A stretch of DNA of 64,000 bases, from assembly GCF_009908295.1 (NCBI RefSeq), contig NZ_JAAALO010000013.1, positions 1 to 64,000 on the forward strand, written 5' to 3'. Positions within the stretch are counted from its first letter, which is position 1. The number at the start of each line of letters is the position of its first letter. This stretch comes from Micromonospora rubida. GTDB lineage: Bacteria; Actinomycetota; Actinomycetes; Mycobacteriales; Micromonosporaceae. The notes under the pieces are model-generated. The model was not told the DNA's origin. It saw nothing but the letters and a program-made list of their open reading frames with translations, and searched no databases. Position numbers and translations under genes: made by a program. Shown here piece by piece: positions 16,681-24,999 of the stretch.

Positions 16681-17103
16681 ATGCGCTTCGATGCAGTCAC
16701 GGAGATCGACGCCGACGCCGAGCGGGTCTGGAGGGTGCAGTCCGACATCGACAGGTGGCCGGAGTGGACCGCCTCGGTGTCCCGCGCCCGGCGGCTGGAA
16801 CCGGGGCCGTTGGCGGTCGGCTCGACCGCGCGGCTGGAGCAGCCGCGGCTGCGTCCCGCGGTGTGGCGGGTCGTCGAGGTCGAGGCCCCGTACCGCTTCG
16901 TCTGGGTGTCGAACGCCCCGGGCGTCCGAAGCCGGGGCGACCACCGGATCGTCCCGCTGCCGGACGGCCGGGCCCGGGTCGAGCTGACGCTGGAGCAGTC
17001 CGGCCCGCTCGCCGCCGTCGTGGGTTGGCTCTACGGCGGACTGACCCGCCGGTACCTCCGGCTGGAGGCCGACGGCCTCAGGCGTCGCTGTGAGCGGCCT
17101 TGA
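16681..17103 (+). CDS. SRPBCC (START/polyketide cyclase-like) protein
   Basis: 140-residue SRPBCC-fold protein with a hydrophobic ligand cavity. It shows the typical N-terminal FDAVTEIDADAERVWRVQSD, the WPEWTASV segment, central beta strands (WRVVEVEAPYRFVWVS) and a C-terminal helix (VGWLYGGLTRRYLRLEADGL). Members act as polyketide cyclases, lipid carriers or stress proteins; no ligand can be named. The ATG at 16681 follows GGGGAGGG. Its last 26 bases overlap the 3' end of the convergent acetyltransferase gene, so the two stop codons lie inside each other's coding sequence. Confidence 0.85.
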   Translation: MRFDAVTEIDADAERVWRVQSDIDRWPEWTASVSRARRLEPGPLAVGSTARLEQPRLRPAVWRVVEVEAPYRFVWVSNAPGVRSRGDHRIVPLPDGRARVELTLEQSGPLAAVVGWLYGGLTRRYLRLEADGLRRRCERP

Positions 17104-17572
17104 CCAGCCGCTTCTCCAGCACGGCGAGGGAGATCCCGTTGGCGTCCGGCCGGTTGCCGACGATCTCGTAGCCGTGCCGCCGGTACAGCCGCAGGTTCCG
17201 TTCGCTGGCGGCCCCGGTGAACAGCACGAAGCGGGATACCCGATCGGCGCAGGCCGCCTCCACCGCCCGCAGCAGCAGGGGCCCGATCCCCCGGCCCTGC
17301 TGGTCCGGGGCCACGGCCAGCCGACCGACGTGGGCGGTGTCGTCGGCGACCCGCGCCCGGACCGAGCCGATCAGCCGGTGCCCGGCCCGGGCGACCAGCA
17401 CCGTCTCCGGGCCGGCCAGCGCGGCCAGGATCTCTTCGAGAGTCTCGGTGAGCGGCGGCAGCAACGGGTCGGCGTATTGCTGGGCCTCGGTCACGTAGGC
17501 GGCCCGCTGCACGGTGAGGATCTCGCCTGCGTCGGCGAGGGAGGCCGGGGCGATCAGTGGTGGCGTGGTCAC
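17078..17572 (-). CDS. GNAT family N-acetyltransferase
   Basis: 164-residue GNAT. The acetyl-CoA-binding core is VGRLAVAPDQQGRGIGPLLL (about 90-110), a clear Q/RxxGxG/A motif, followed by RNLRLYRRHGYEIVG, the usual C-terminal strand-loop. The N-terminal QRAAYVTEAQQYADP region resembles acetyltransferases that modify small molecules, but the acceptor is unknown. It starts at a GTG (17572) with a GGGG ribosome site. It is convergent with the SRPBCC gene, with which it overlaps by 26 bases, and divergent from the DUF1990 gene (83-base gap). Confidence 0.85.
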   Translation of the reverse strand: MTTPPLIAPASLADAGEILTVQRAAYVTEAQQYADPLLPPLTETLEEILAALAGPETVLVARAGHRLIGSVRARVADDTAHVGRLAVAPDQQGRGIGPLLLRAVEAACADRVSRFVLFTGAASERNLRLYRRHGYEIVGNRPDANGISLAVLEKRLVKAAHSDA

Positions 17573-17655
17573 GGCCCCAGCTCACCACACCGCCGGTGCG
17601 CGGCGCGCAGGGCCGTACCCTGGCGGTGTCGCGGACCCCAGGAGAGGCGGCGATC

Positions 17656-18159
17656 GTGCCCGAGCTGACCTACCCGCACGTCGGAGCCACCGACGCCGGC
17701 GAGCTGCCCGCGGGCTGGCGGCACGTCCGGCACCGGGTGCGGCTGCCGGACGGCTGCTTCGCCACGGCCGGCGCGGCGGTGCTCGGCTGGCGGCTGCACC
17801 GGGCCGCCGGGATCCGGATCGACGCCGACGCGCCCCGGGCCGCGCCCGGGGTCACCGTCGTCTCCCGGTTGGGCGTCGGCCCGCTGCGGCTGGCCGCGCC
17901 GTGCGCGGTGGTGTGGGCCGCCGACGACACCCACCGGGCCGGCTTCGGGTACGGCACGCTGCCCGGCCATCCGGCCCGGGGCGAGGAGGCGTTCGTGGTG
18001 AGCCGGGACGACACCGGCGCCGTCTGGTTCGAGGTGCGCGCGTTCAGCCGGCCGGACCGCTGGTTCATGCGCGCGGCCGGGCCGGCGGGCCGGGCCTTCC
18101 AACGCGGGTACGCCTGGTGGCTCGGCCGGACCCTGCGCCGGCTCTGCGCCCGGCCCTGA
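17656..18159 (+). CDS. DUF1990 family protein
   Basis: 167-residue protein of the DUF1990 family, common in actinobacteria and plants and of undetermined biochemical role. Characteristic features are the N-terminal LTYPHVGAT, the central GWRHVRHRVRLPDG and AAVLGWRLHRAAG, the VVSRLGVGPLRLAAPC strand pair, GFGYGTLPGHPARGEEAF, and a C-terminal FSRPDRWFMRAAGP helix. The GTG at 17656 is preceded by GGAGAGG, a good ribosome site. It stands as a single gene between two divergent or convergent neighbours. The 130 bases after it hold no supported gene. Confidence 0.85.
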   Translation: MPELTYPHVGATDAGELPAGWRHVRHRVRLPDGCFATAGAAVLGWRLHRAAGIRIDADAPRAAPGVTVVSRLGVGPLRLAAPCAVVWAADDTHRAGFGYGTLPGHPARGEEAFVVSRDDTGAVWFEVRAFSRPDRWFMRAAGPAGRAFQRGYAWWLGRTLRRLCARP

Positions 18160-18288
18160 CCCGGATCTGCCGCTCGCCCGTCCCTGCACCCGGCCCCGGC
18201 CTCCGCGTCAGGGCTGGGCGTTTCCGGCCCTGACCCGCCCGCCGGACGCGCAGCACGCGCCGACCGGGGCGGCGGGCCGGGGGAGGGT

Positions 18289-19206
18289 TCAGTACCGGGC
18301 GAAGGAGCGGATCGGCATCCTCGGCCCGTACCTCGGGGCGTGCACGCCCTCGGCGGTGAGCAGCAGGCAGACCCGGCCGCGGTGGCCCCGGAACGGCTCC
18401 AGCAGCGCGAGCATCCGGGCGTCGTCGCCGCGCGGCTCCCCGGCCAGGGCCCAGGCCACCGTGTTCGGCACGTGGTAGTCGCCGACGCTGACCGCGTCCG
18501 GGTCCCCGAACGAGATCCGCACCACCTCGGCGGCGGTCCACGGGCCGATCCCCGGGATCGCGGTGAGGCGGCGGGTGGCCTCGGCGGAGTCGACACAGCG
18601 TTCCAGCCGGTCGGCCTCGGCAGCGGCCCGGCGCAGCGTGTCGGCCCGCTTCTGCTCCACCCCGAACGGGTGGAAGACCCAGTACGGCGCGGCGGCCACC
18701 GCCGCCGGCTCCGGGGGCAGCAGCAGCGGCTGCAACGGCCCCGGCGCCGGCTCGCCGAAGTGGCGCACGGTCGCCGAGTACGCCCGGTACGCCTCCGTGC
18801 CGGTGACCTTCTGCTCCAGGATCGCCCGCAGCACGCGCGGGAAGAGCTGGCCGGTGGCTGGCATCCGCAGCCCGGCGTGCCGCGCGGCCAGCCGGGCCAC
18901 CAGCGGGTGCGCGTTGGCCAGCTCGGCGAAGCCGGTGAGGTCGTCGCGCAGCCCGGCGACCGCCTCGGCCCGCTGGACCGCCCAGTCGGCGCCGGGGCCG
19001 TACCCCTCGGCGATCAGGTCACCGCCGCCGCTCGGGCGCAGCGCCAGGGTTGCCGGGCCGGCGGGGGTGCGGGTGGCCCACCAGAACGTGCCGGCGGCGA
19101 TCCGGGCACACGGGTCGTACGTGCTGAACGTGAGCGACCGGACCGACGCGGCCAGCCGGTAGCCGGCCGGCGGGCGCAGCGTCCGGCGGGCGGCGGGTTC
19201 GGTCAC
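18289..19206 (-). CDS. HhH-GPD DNA glycosylase, AlkA-like
   Basis: 305-residue helix-hairpin-helix-GPD DNA glycosylase of the 3-methyladenine (AlkA) type, which excises alkylated bases in base-excision repair. The hairpin is LTAIPGIGPWTAAEVV (about 220-235) and the catalytic Asp follows in DAVSVGDYHVPN. The N-terminal domain has the FWWATRTPAG beta region of AlkA-like proteins, and QLFPRVLRAILEQKVTGTEA marks the first helix of the glycosylase domain. The GTG at 19206 is used; CAGAGT at -12 to -7 suggests a near-consensus leaderless start. It shares the minus strand with the following methyltransferase-like gene but is separated by 127 bases. Confidence 0.9.
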   Translation of the reverse strand: MTEPAARRTLRPPAGYRLAASVRSLTFSTYDPCARIAAGTFWWATRTPAGPATLALRPSGGGDLIAEGYGPGADWAVQRAEAVAGLRDDLTGFAELANAHPLVARLAARHAGLRMPATGQLFPRVLRAILEQKVTGTEAYRAYSATVRHFGEPAPGPLQPLLLPPEPAAVAAAPYWVFHPFGVEQKRADTLRRAAAEADRLERCVDSAEATRRLTAIPGIGPWTAAEVVRISFGDPDAVSVGDYHVPNTVAWALAGEPRGDDARMLALLEPFRGHRGRVCLLLTAEGVHAPRYGPRMPIRSFARY

Positions 19207-19333
19207 CCCGACACTCTGCCACGACACCCGGCCGGGACGGACCCCACCGCAGGCCCGCGGGCCTCCGGGTGTCCGACGACACCAGCCCGTCCCCTCTTGA
19301 AGCCCGGTCGCCCGGTGGTGCGGAGCCACCGGA

Positions 19334-20191
19334 TCAGCGGCGGACGGAGAAGATTCCCGGCGGCGGCGGGGTGGAGTCGGTGGCATCGGCGTCGCGCACC
19401 ACGGCGGCCCCGCCGGCGAACCGGTCGAGCTCGTCCCCGGCCACCACCCGGCCGGGGAACCAGTCCCCGGCCGCCCGGCGGGTCAGCTCCGGCACGGGCG
19501 GCTCGACCCGGCCCGCGACCAGCACCAGGTTGCCGTAGCGCCGGCCGCGCAGCACCGCCGCGTCGCCGATCAGGCAGGCCCGGGGCAGCACCGCGCGGAC
19601 CGTGGCGACCTGGGCGCGGGCGTGCCGCAGCGGCGGGCCGTCGGCGATGTTGGCCAGGTACCAGCCGCCGGGGTGCAGCACCCGGGCCACCTCCGCCGCG
19701 TATTCCACGCTGGTCAGGTGGGCCGGGGTGCGGGCGCCCGCGAAGACGTCCGCGACCACCACGTCGTAGCTGCCGTCCCTGGCGGATTCCAGGGTGGCCC
19801 GGGCGTCGGCGACGCGGACCTTCAGCCGGGGGTCGGCCGGCCAGGGCAGCTCCCGGCGGACCAGGTCGACCAGGGCGGCGTCCACCTCGGCCACCCGCTG
19901 GGTCGAGCCGGGGCGGGTGGTTTGCACGTACCGGGGCAGGGTCAGCGCGCCGCCGCCCAGGTGCAGCACCCGCAGCGGCGCACCCGCCGGTGCGACCAGG
20001 TCGAGGGCGGCGGCCAGCCGCCGGACGTACTCGAACTCCAGGTGGGTGGGGTCGGCGAGGTCCACGTGGGACTGCGGGGCGCCGTCGAGCAGCAGGGTGA
20101 ACGAGCGCGGCCGGTCCGCGTTCGGGACCAGTTCGGCCTCGCCGGTGTCCACCCGCGCGACGATGCGGTCCGCACCCCGGCGGCGGCCCAT
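19334..20191 (-). CDS. Spermidine synthase-like methyltransferase-fold protein
   Basis: 285-residue protein with the Rossmann fold of polyamine synthases. The nucleotide loop is LRVLHLGGGALTLPRYV (about 73-90), followed by an acidic ribose ligand in RVAEVDAALVDL, the motif RVADARATLES, and DVVVADVFAGARTPAHL in place of the catalytic DxxDP-type loop. The N-terminal beta hairpin region includes LLLDGAPQSHVDL. Actinobacteria carry many such spermidine-synthase-like proteins without proven polyamine activity; the substrate is open. The start ATG at 20191 is 64 bases after the NurA-like stop, so it may be the last gene of the herA-sbcDC-nurA operon. Confidence 0.82.
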   Translation of the reverse strand: MGRRRGADRIVARVDTGEAELVPNADRPRSFTLLLDGAPQSHVDLADPTHLEFEYVRRLAAALDLVAPAGAPLRVLHLGGGALTLPRYVQTTRPGSTQRVAEVDAALVDLVRRELPWPADPRLKVRVADARATLESARDGSYDVVVADVFAGARTPAHLTSVEYAAEVARVLHPGGWYLANIADGPPLRHARAQVATVRAVLPRACLIGDAAVLRGRRYGNLVLVAGRVEPPVPELTRRAAGDWFPGRVVAGDELDRFAGGAAVVRDADATDSTPPPPGIFSVRR

Positions 20192-20255
20192 CAGCGGCGC
20201 CCCGTCCGGATGGGGACTTGGCGGCGGCTCCGCAGCCGGGTGGTGAGGCGGCCCA

Positions 20256-21368
20256 TCAGCGGAGGGGGCCGCGGCCCCGGGCCGCGGCGGTCAGCGCCCG
20301 GTGCAGCAGGCGGGCGTCGCCGAGCAGCGCCCGCAGGCGGCGCTCCAAACCGGCGATCGGGATCAGGTTCTGCGGGGCCCTCGGGTCCTTGTACGGGGTG
20401 GACGCGAACCGGGGGAGGGTGACCAGCGACAGGTCGGCCAGCGCGATCGCCTCGGCCTCGGCCAGCTCGGCCGAGCACTCCACCCGGACGATGCCGGCCC
20501 ACGGCGCGCCGCTGGAGATCGGCAGCCGTAGGTACCAGGAGTATCCGCCCCAGGCGGTGACGAGCCGGAACACGGGGGAGCGCTGGCCGGCCCGCAGCTT
20601 GGTCACCACGGCGGTCAGCCGGGCGTCGAGGTACTGGCTGTGCTGGGTCTTGACGTAGCCGAGGGTGCGGGGGAGCTGCCGGCGGCTGCGCAGCGGGCCG
20701 TCGACCACCAGCAGGTCCCCGTCGATCCGGGCCGCCCCGGAGACCTCCACCTCCAGCGCGGTCAGCGGTCCCTGCACGGCGGCCTGGAGCTTGTTCAGCT
20801 CGCCGGTGCCGCTCACCCGGTGCACCGGGTAGCGGACCGTCCCGGCCCGCACCTCCCGGGCCGACGGGCTGGCGGTGAACAGCCCCCGCCGCACCTGCGT
20901 CCCGGCGAGCCGCGCCGCGCCGCGCTCCAGGTCGCAGCGGACCACCCCGGCGGCGTACGAGGCGGCCACGCCGGGGAACGACGCCCCGTCGGACTCGGCC
21001 GTCCACACGCTGGCGTCGATCCGGCGGACCCCGTCGACCAGCAGCACCACGTCCGGCGCCTGGACCCCGGGCCGGACGTCGATGGCCCGCCAGTCCACCG
21101 CGGGCAGCTCCACCTCGGCGTCAACCTGCTGGCGGCTCGGCGCGGCCGGCCCGCCCGGCACCGCCTCGAAGGACGCGCCGTAGCCCGGGTCCCAGGCGTC
21201 GACGAACAGCTCCGGGGCCGGGCCCTGGGCCGCCGTCCCGCCCGGTCCCGTTCCGGCCGTCCCCGTCCCGCCCGGTCCCGTCCCGCCCGGTCCCGTCCCG
21301 CCCGGTCCCGTCCCGCCCGGTCCCGTCCCGCCCGGTCCCGTCCCGCCCGGTCCCGTCGGCCCCGTCAC
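20256..21368 (-). CDS. NurA-like 5'-3' nuclease with GTGPG-repeat N-terminus
   Basis: Probable NurA-domain nuclease, partner of HerA-type translocases in DNA end processing. 370 residues. The GTG start at 21368 overlaps the sbcC stop (GTGA), the strongest argument for this start. Residues about 5-40 are GTGPG pentapeptides encoded by a 15-bp minisatellite. The nuclease part begins near residue 50. Asp112 (LLVDGVRR) and Asp223 (VVDGPLRS) match the two NurA metal-site DG motifs, and Lys240 (GYVKTQHS) follows as in the family. The C-terminal WGGYSWYLRLP and PWAGIVRVE resemble the last NurA strands. The assignment rests on motifs plus context (HerA and SbcCD genes upstream). Confidence 0.75.
   Translation of the reverse strand: MTGPTGPGGTGPGGTGPGGTGPGGTGPGGTGPGGTGTAGTGPGGTAAQGPAPELFVDAWDPGYGASFEAVPGGPAAPSRQQVDAEVELPAVDWRAIDVRPGVQAPDVVLLVDGVRRIDASVWTAESDGASFPGVAASYAAGVVRCDLERGAARLAGTQVRRGLFTASPSAREVRAGTVRYPVHRVSGTGELNKLQAAVQGPLTALEVEVSGAARIDGDLLVVDGPLRSRRQLPRTLGYVKTQHSQYLDARLTAVVTKLRAGQRSPVFRLVTAWGGYSWYLRLPISSGAPWAGIVRVECSAELAEAEAIALADLSLVTLPRFASTPYKDPRAPQNLIPIAGLERRLRALLGDARLLHRALTAAARGRGPLR
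21271..21360. repeat. 15-bp minisatellite inside the nurA-like gene
   Basis: Six head-to-tail copies of CCCGGTCCCGTCCCG (plus strand), the last with two changes, preceded by degenerate copies from about 21231. Read on the minus strand it encodes GTGPG pentapeptides. Because 15 is a multiple of three, copy-number change would alter only the N-terminal length of the nuclease. Confidence 0.92.
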
Positions 21369-23839
21369 AGGCCGGTCCGTTCCACGCGGGCGGAGCGGGC
21401 GTCCTTGCGGACCTCGTACCGGACCGGGATGCGCTCGGCGAGGGCCGGCACGTGGGTGACCACCCCGACCATCCGGTCCCCCCGGGCGGCCAGGCTCTCC
21501 AGGGTGGCCGCCACCGTGTCCAGGGTGGCCGCGTCCAGGGTGCCGAATCCCTCGTCCAGCACGATCGACTCCAGGCTCGCCGCCGTGGTGGACATCCCGG
21601 CGAGCTGCTCCGACAGCGCCAGCGCCAGGGCCAGCGACGCCTGGAACGTCTCCCCACCGGACAGCGTGCGCACCCCGCGCCGCAGCCCCGCGTCGTGGTG
21701 GTCGATCACGAAGAACTCGCCCTTGTCGTGCACCAGGTCGTACTGGCCGCCGGACAGCTCGCGCAGGATCCCCGACGCGCCGTCGACCAGCAGGTCCAGC
21801 GCCTCGGCCAGCAGCCAGCGCTCGAAGTTGTTGGCCCGCAGGTGCCCGGCGAGGGCCCGGGCCACCCGGGCCTGCTGCTCGTGGCCGGCCCGCTGCCCGC
21901 GCAGCTCGGCGGCCTGCTCGCGGCGCTCCACCAGCCGTCGGTGGGCCGCCTCGGCGCGCTCCACCGCGACGGTGGCCGCCCGCACCGGATCGTCCCCGGC
22001 GGCCAGCCCGGCGGCGGCGAAGACCCCGCCGATCCGCTCCTCCACGGCCGCGGCGGCGGCCTCCGCCCCGGCGACCGCCTCGGCCAGCCCCACCCGGTCC
22101 GCCCGACGCCGCAGCGCCTCCGCGTCGGCCCACCCGGTCAGCGTCGTCCAGGCCCCGGCCACGTCGTCGCGGTCGGCGGCCGGCGGGCCGAACCGGGCCA
22201 GCCCGTCCCGGGTCGCGTCGAAGTCCCGCCACGCGGCGCGCAGCCGCTCCTCGGCTGCCTCCAGCGCGGCCCGGGCCCGCCGGGCGGCGTCCCGGCCGCC
22301 CCGCACCCCGCCCGCGGCCTCGTCCAGCTCCCGGCGCAGCCGGGTGTGCTCGGCCAGGTCGTGTCGCAGCGCCTCCGGGGCTGCGGCCCCGGTGAGCTGG
22401 TCGTCCAGCTCGGTCAGCCGGCCCCGGAGCTGGTCGTGCTGGGCCCGGGCGCGCAGCAGCACCCGCTCCAGGTCCCGGGCCGCCGCGTCGCGCTCCTGCA
22501 CCGCCTGCTGCGCCTGCTGGGTCGCCGCCCGGGCCGCCTTCCCGGCGGCAGTGGCCCTGGCCACCGCCGACCCGGCCGGCACCGCCGGCACCCGGGGCAC
22601 GACCTGCTCGCAGACCGGGCAGGCCGCCCCGTCGACCAGGTGCGCCCGCAGCGCCACCGCCTGGTCGGTGGCCTTCGCCTCCTCGTGCGCCCGGAACGCG
22701 GCGTCCAGCTCGACCTCGGCCCGCCCGGCCGCCGCCCGCGCCGCGGCCAGCGCGGCCACCGCCGCGTCGTGCTCGCGCTGCGCCCCGGTCACGGCCGTGG
22801 CCACCGACCCGACCTCGCCGGCCAGCCGGTCCCGGTCGGCGTGCGCCTTGAGCAGCAGCCGCAGGGCGCTCTCGTCGCCCGCGCCCGCCAGCTCCCCGCG
22901 CAGCTTCTCCTCGCGCTCCTCGGCCAGCGCCACCCCGGCCGCAGCCTCGTCGGCGCCGGACCGCGCGGCGGCCACCGCCCGGGCCACCTCGGCCACCCCG
23001 TCGGGCGCCCGCACCGCGCCGAGCCCGGCCAGCTCGGCGTCGAGGGCGGCCAGCGCCGCGTGCGCGTCCCGCGCCGCCGCCCGGGCCCGCTCCCGCTCCG
23101 GTACGGCCGCCGCGACCGCTTCGGCCAGCTCCTGCGCCCGGCCGACCTGGGCCTGCGCGTCGGCCAGCGCCGCGTCGTCGACGTCGGCGAGCCCGCCGAG
23201 CATCCGGTCGACCGCCTCCAGCTTCGCCTCGGCCTGACCGGCCCGCTCGGTGGCCCGCTTCTGCACGTTCTCGTAGACGCCGAGGCCGAGCAGGTTGACC
23301 AGGATCTGCTGCCGGGTCGCCGGCCGGGCGTGCAGGAAGTCGGCGAACTGCCCCTGCGGCAGCACCACGCAGCTGGTGAACTGCTCGTACGGCAGCCCGA
23401 CCGCCTCCAGCACCGCCCGGTCCATCTCGGCCGGGGTGCCGGCCACCACCTCGCCGAGGTCCTCCGGGCTGAGCCCGGTGTCCAGCTTGGTGACGTCGAA
23501 CCCGGCCGGCATGAGCTGCAACCCGGCGTTGGCCGTCTTGACGTTGCCCCGGCCGTCCCGGCGGACCACCCGGGTCGCCACGTAGCGGTCCCCGGCCGAC
23601 TCGAAGACCAGCCGGACCCGGGCCTCGGTGGCCGACGGGGCGAGCGCGTTGGCCAGCCCCCGCGTCCCGCCCCACCGGGGCACCGTGCCGTAGAGGGCGA
23701 AGCAGATCGCGTCCAGCACCGTCGACTTGCCGGAGCCGGTCGGGCCGACCAGGGCGAAGAAGTCGGCGTCGGTGAAGTCCACGGTCGTCTCGTCGCGGAA
23801 GACGGTGAAGCCCGCCATGTCCAGCCGCATCGGGCGCAT
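21365..23839 (-). CDS. sbcC: SbcC / Rad50-like SMC-type ATPase
   Basis: ATPase subunit of the SbcCD (Rad50-Mre11) complex, which tethers and processes DNA ends and hairpins. 824 residues. Walker A is GPTGSGKST (32-40), followed by long Ala/Arg/Glu-rich coiled-coil arms. The zinc hook is CPVC at Cys407 and Cys410, almost exactly mid-protein. The second coil is followed by signature LSGGETFQASLALAL and Walker B IVLDEGFGTLD. The start ATG overlaps the sbcD stop (TGATG) and its own stop overlaps the NurA-like GTG. All four genes of the cluster are therefore closely spaced and probably translated together. Confidence 0.95.
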   Translation of the reverse strand: MRPMRLDMAGFTVFRDETTVDFTDADFFALVGPTGSGKSTVLDAICFALYGTVPRWGGTRGLANALAPSATEARVRLVFESAGDRYVATRVVRRDGRGNVKTANAGLQLMPAGFDVTKLDTGLSPEDLGEVVAGTPAEMDRAVLEAVGLPYEQFTSCVVLPQGQFADFLHARPATRQQILVNLLGLGVYENVQKRATERAGQAEAKLEAVDRMLGGLADVDDAALADAQAQVGRAQELAEAVAAAVPERERARAAARDAHAALAALDAELAGLGAVRAPDGVAEVARAVAAARSGADEAAAGVALAEEREEKLRGELAGAGDESALRLLLKAHADRDRLAGEVGSVATAVTGAQREHDAAVAALAAARAAAGRAEVELDAAFRAHEEAKATDQAVALRAHLVDGAACPVCEQVVPRVPAVPAGSAVARATAAGKAARAATQQAQQAVQERDAAARDLERVLLRARAQHDQLRGRLTELDDQLTGAAAPEALRHDLAEHTRLRRELDEAAGGVRGGRDAARRARAALEAAEERLRAAWRDFDATRDGLARFGPPAADRDDVAGAWTTLTGWADAEALRRRADRVGLAEAVAGAEAAAAAVEERIGGVFAAAGLAAGDDPVRAATVAVERAEAAHRRLVERREQAAELRGQRAGHEQQARVARALAGHLRANNFERWLLAEALDLLVDGASGILRELSGGQYDLVHDKGEFFVIDHHDAGLRRGVRTLSGGETFQASLALALALSEQLAGMSTTAASLESIVLDEGFGTLDAATLDTVAATLESLAARGDRMVGVVTHVPALAERIPVRYEVRKDARSARVERTGL

Positions 23840-24987
23840 CAGCGATCCGCCTCCTCGAACAGCTCGTCGAACAGCTCCCGGACGTCGGAGTCGGCGTGCC
23901 CCTTGCTGTCCAGGTAGTCGGCGAACAGATCACGGGGCGACCGACCGGCCCGCTGGGCGGTGCGCGTCCCGCTGCCGGGGGCCGGCACCAGCTCCGGGTC
24001 GATCCGGATCTCCAAGGCCTGGGGGAGCAGCTCCTGCACCTCCTCGCGCAGCCCCGCCCGGGGCTGCTCCCGGACGAACACCCGCAGCCAACCCTCCGGC
24101 GGGGCGGCCTCGGCGAGCTGGGCCAGGGTGCCGCGCACCGTGCGCAGCGGCACGGCCGCCGTGACCGGCACCTCGCGGATGCGCGCCGCGCTCGTCGCCG
24201 TCACCTCGACCATGGTGACCGACGGGACGTTCTCCTGCTCGCCGAAGTCCACGGCGAGAGGGCTGCCGCTGTAGCGGATGGGGCAGGGGCCGGACACCCG
24301 CTGCGACCGGTGCAGGTGGCCCAGCGCCACGTAGTGCGCGGTGCCCGGGAACACCGTCGCCGGTACGGCGTACCCGAGGACGGTGTGCGCGTCCCGCTCG
24401 CCGCCGCCGGTGGTCGCCCCGACCACGGTGAGGTGGGCGGTGACCAGGTGCACCCGGTCCGGCTCGGCGAAGCCCTCGGTCAGCCGGCCGAGCACCCGGC
24501 CGAGGTGGTCGGCGTACGTCTGGGTGGCCTCGGCGGCGGTCAGCTCGTACATCTCCACGGCGCGGATGGCGTACCGCTGGGACAGGAACGGCAGGGCGGC
24601 CACCCGCCACCGCTCGCCGCCCGCGGTGACCCCGTCGATCACGTGCTCGTCCGGGTTTTCCCGGACCCCGCCGCGCAGGGTGATGCCGGCCGCCTCGGCC
24701 CACGGCCGCAGCGCGTCGAGGGCCTGGCCGTTGTCGTGGTTGCCGCCGATGGCCACCACGTCCGCGCCGGTGCGGCGCAGCGCGGTCAGCGCCCGGGTGA
24801 CCAGCCGGGTCGCCTCCGGGGTGGGGGCGGCCGTCTCGTACAGGTCCCCGGCGACGATCACCAGGTCCGGCTGCTCCTGCCGGGCGACGTCGATCACCCC
24901 GGCGAGGACCTGCTTGTGCTCCTCGGCCCGGGACTGCCCCTTGAGCACCTTGCCGACGTGCCAGTCCGAGGTGTGCAGGATCTTCAC
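23839..24987 (-). CDS. sbcD: SbcD / Mre11-like nuclease
   Basis: Mn-dependent nuclease subunit of SbcCD, with exonuclease and endonuclease action on DNA ends. 382 residues. Calcineurin-like phosphoesterase motifs in order are TSDWHVGK (Asp8, His10), AGDLYE, GGNHDN, VTAHL, and ALGHLHRSQ. The C-terminal part (about 290-382) carries the SbcC-binding helices. It starts at a GTG (24987) with GGGAGC upstream, 12 bases after the HerA-like stop, and overlaps sbcC by one base. An archaeal-like HerA partner in the same operon suggests that end resection is its role here, rather than only hairpin cleavage (inference). Confidence 0.95.
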   Translation of the reverse strand: MKILHTSDWHVGKVLKGQSRAEEHKQVLAGVIDVARQEQPDLVIVAGDLYETAAPTPEATRLVTRALTALRRTGADVVAIGGNHDNGQALDALRPWAEAAGITLRGGVRENPDEHVIDGVTAGGERWRVAALPFLSQRYAIRAVEMYELTAAEATQTYADHLGRVLGRLTEGFAEPDRVHLVTAHLTVVGATTGGGERDAHTVLGYAVPATVFPGTAHYVALGHLHRSQRVSGPCPIRYSGSPLAVDFGEQENVPSVTMVEVTATSAARIREVPVTAAVPLRTVRGTLAQLAEAAPPEGWLRVFVREQPRAGLREEVQELLPQALEIRIDPELVPAPGSGTRTAQRAGRSPRDLFADYLDSKGHADSDVRELFDELFEEADR

Positions 24988-24999
24988 GGGTTCAGCTCC

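Noticed and set aside
21452..23917. Long open frames on the plus strand opposite sbcC and on other frames throughout the window
   Set aside because: They are mirror images of GC3-biased codons, are Arg/Ala/Pro-rich without recognisable motifs and overlap genes with clear family motifs.
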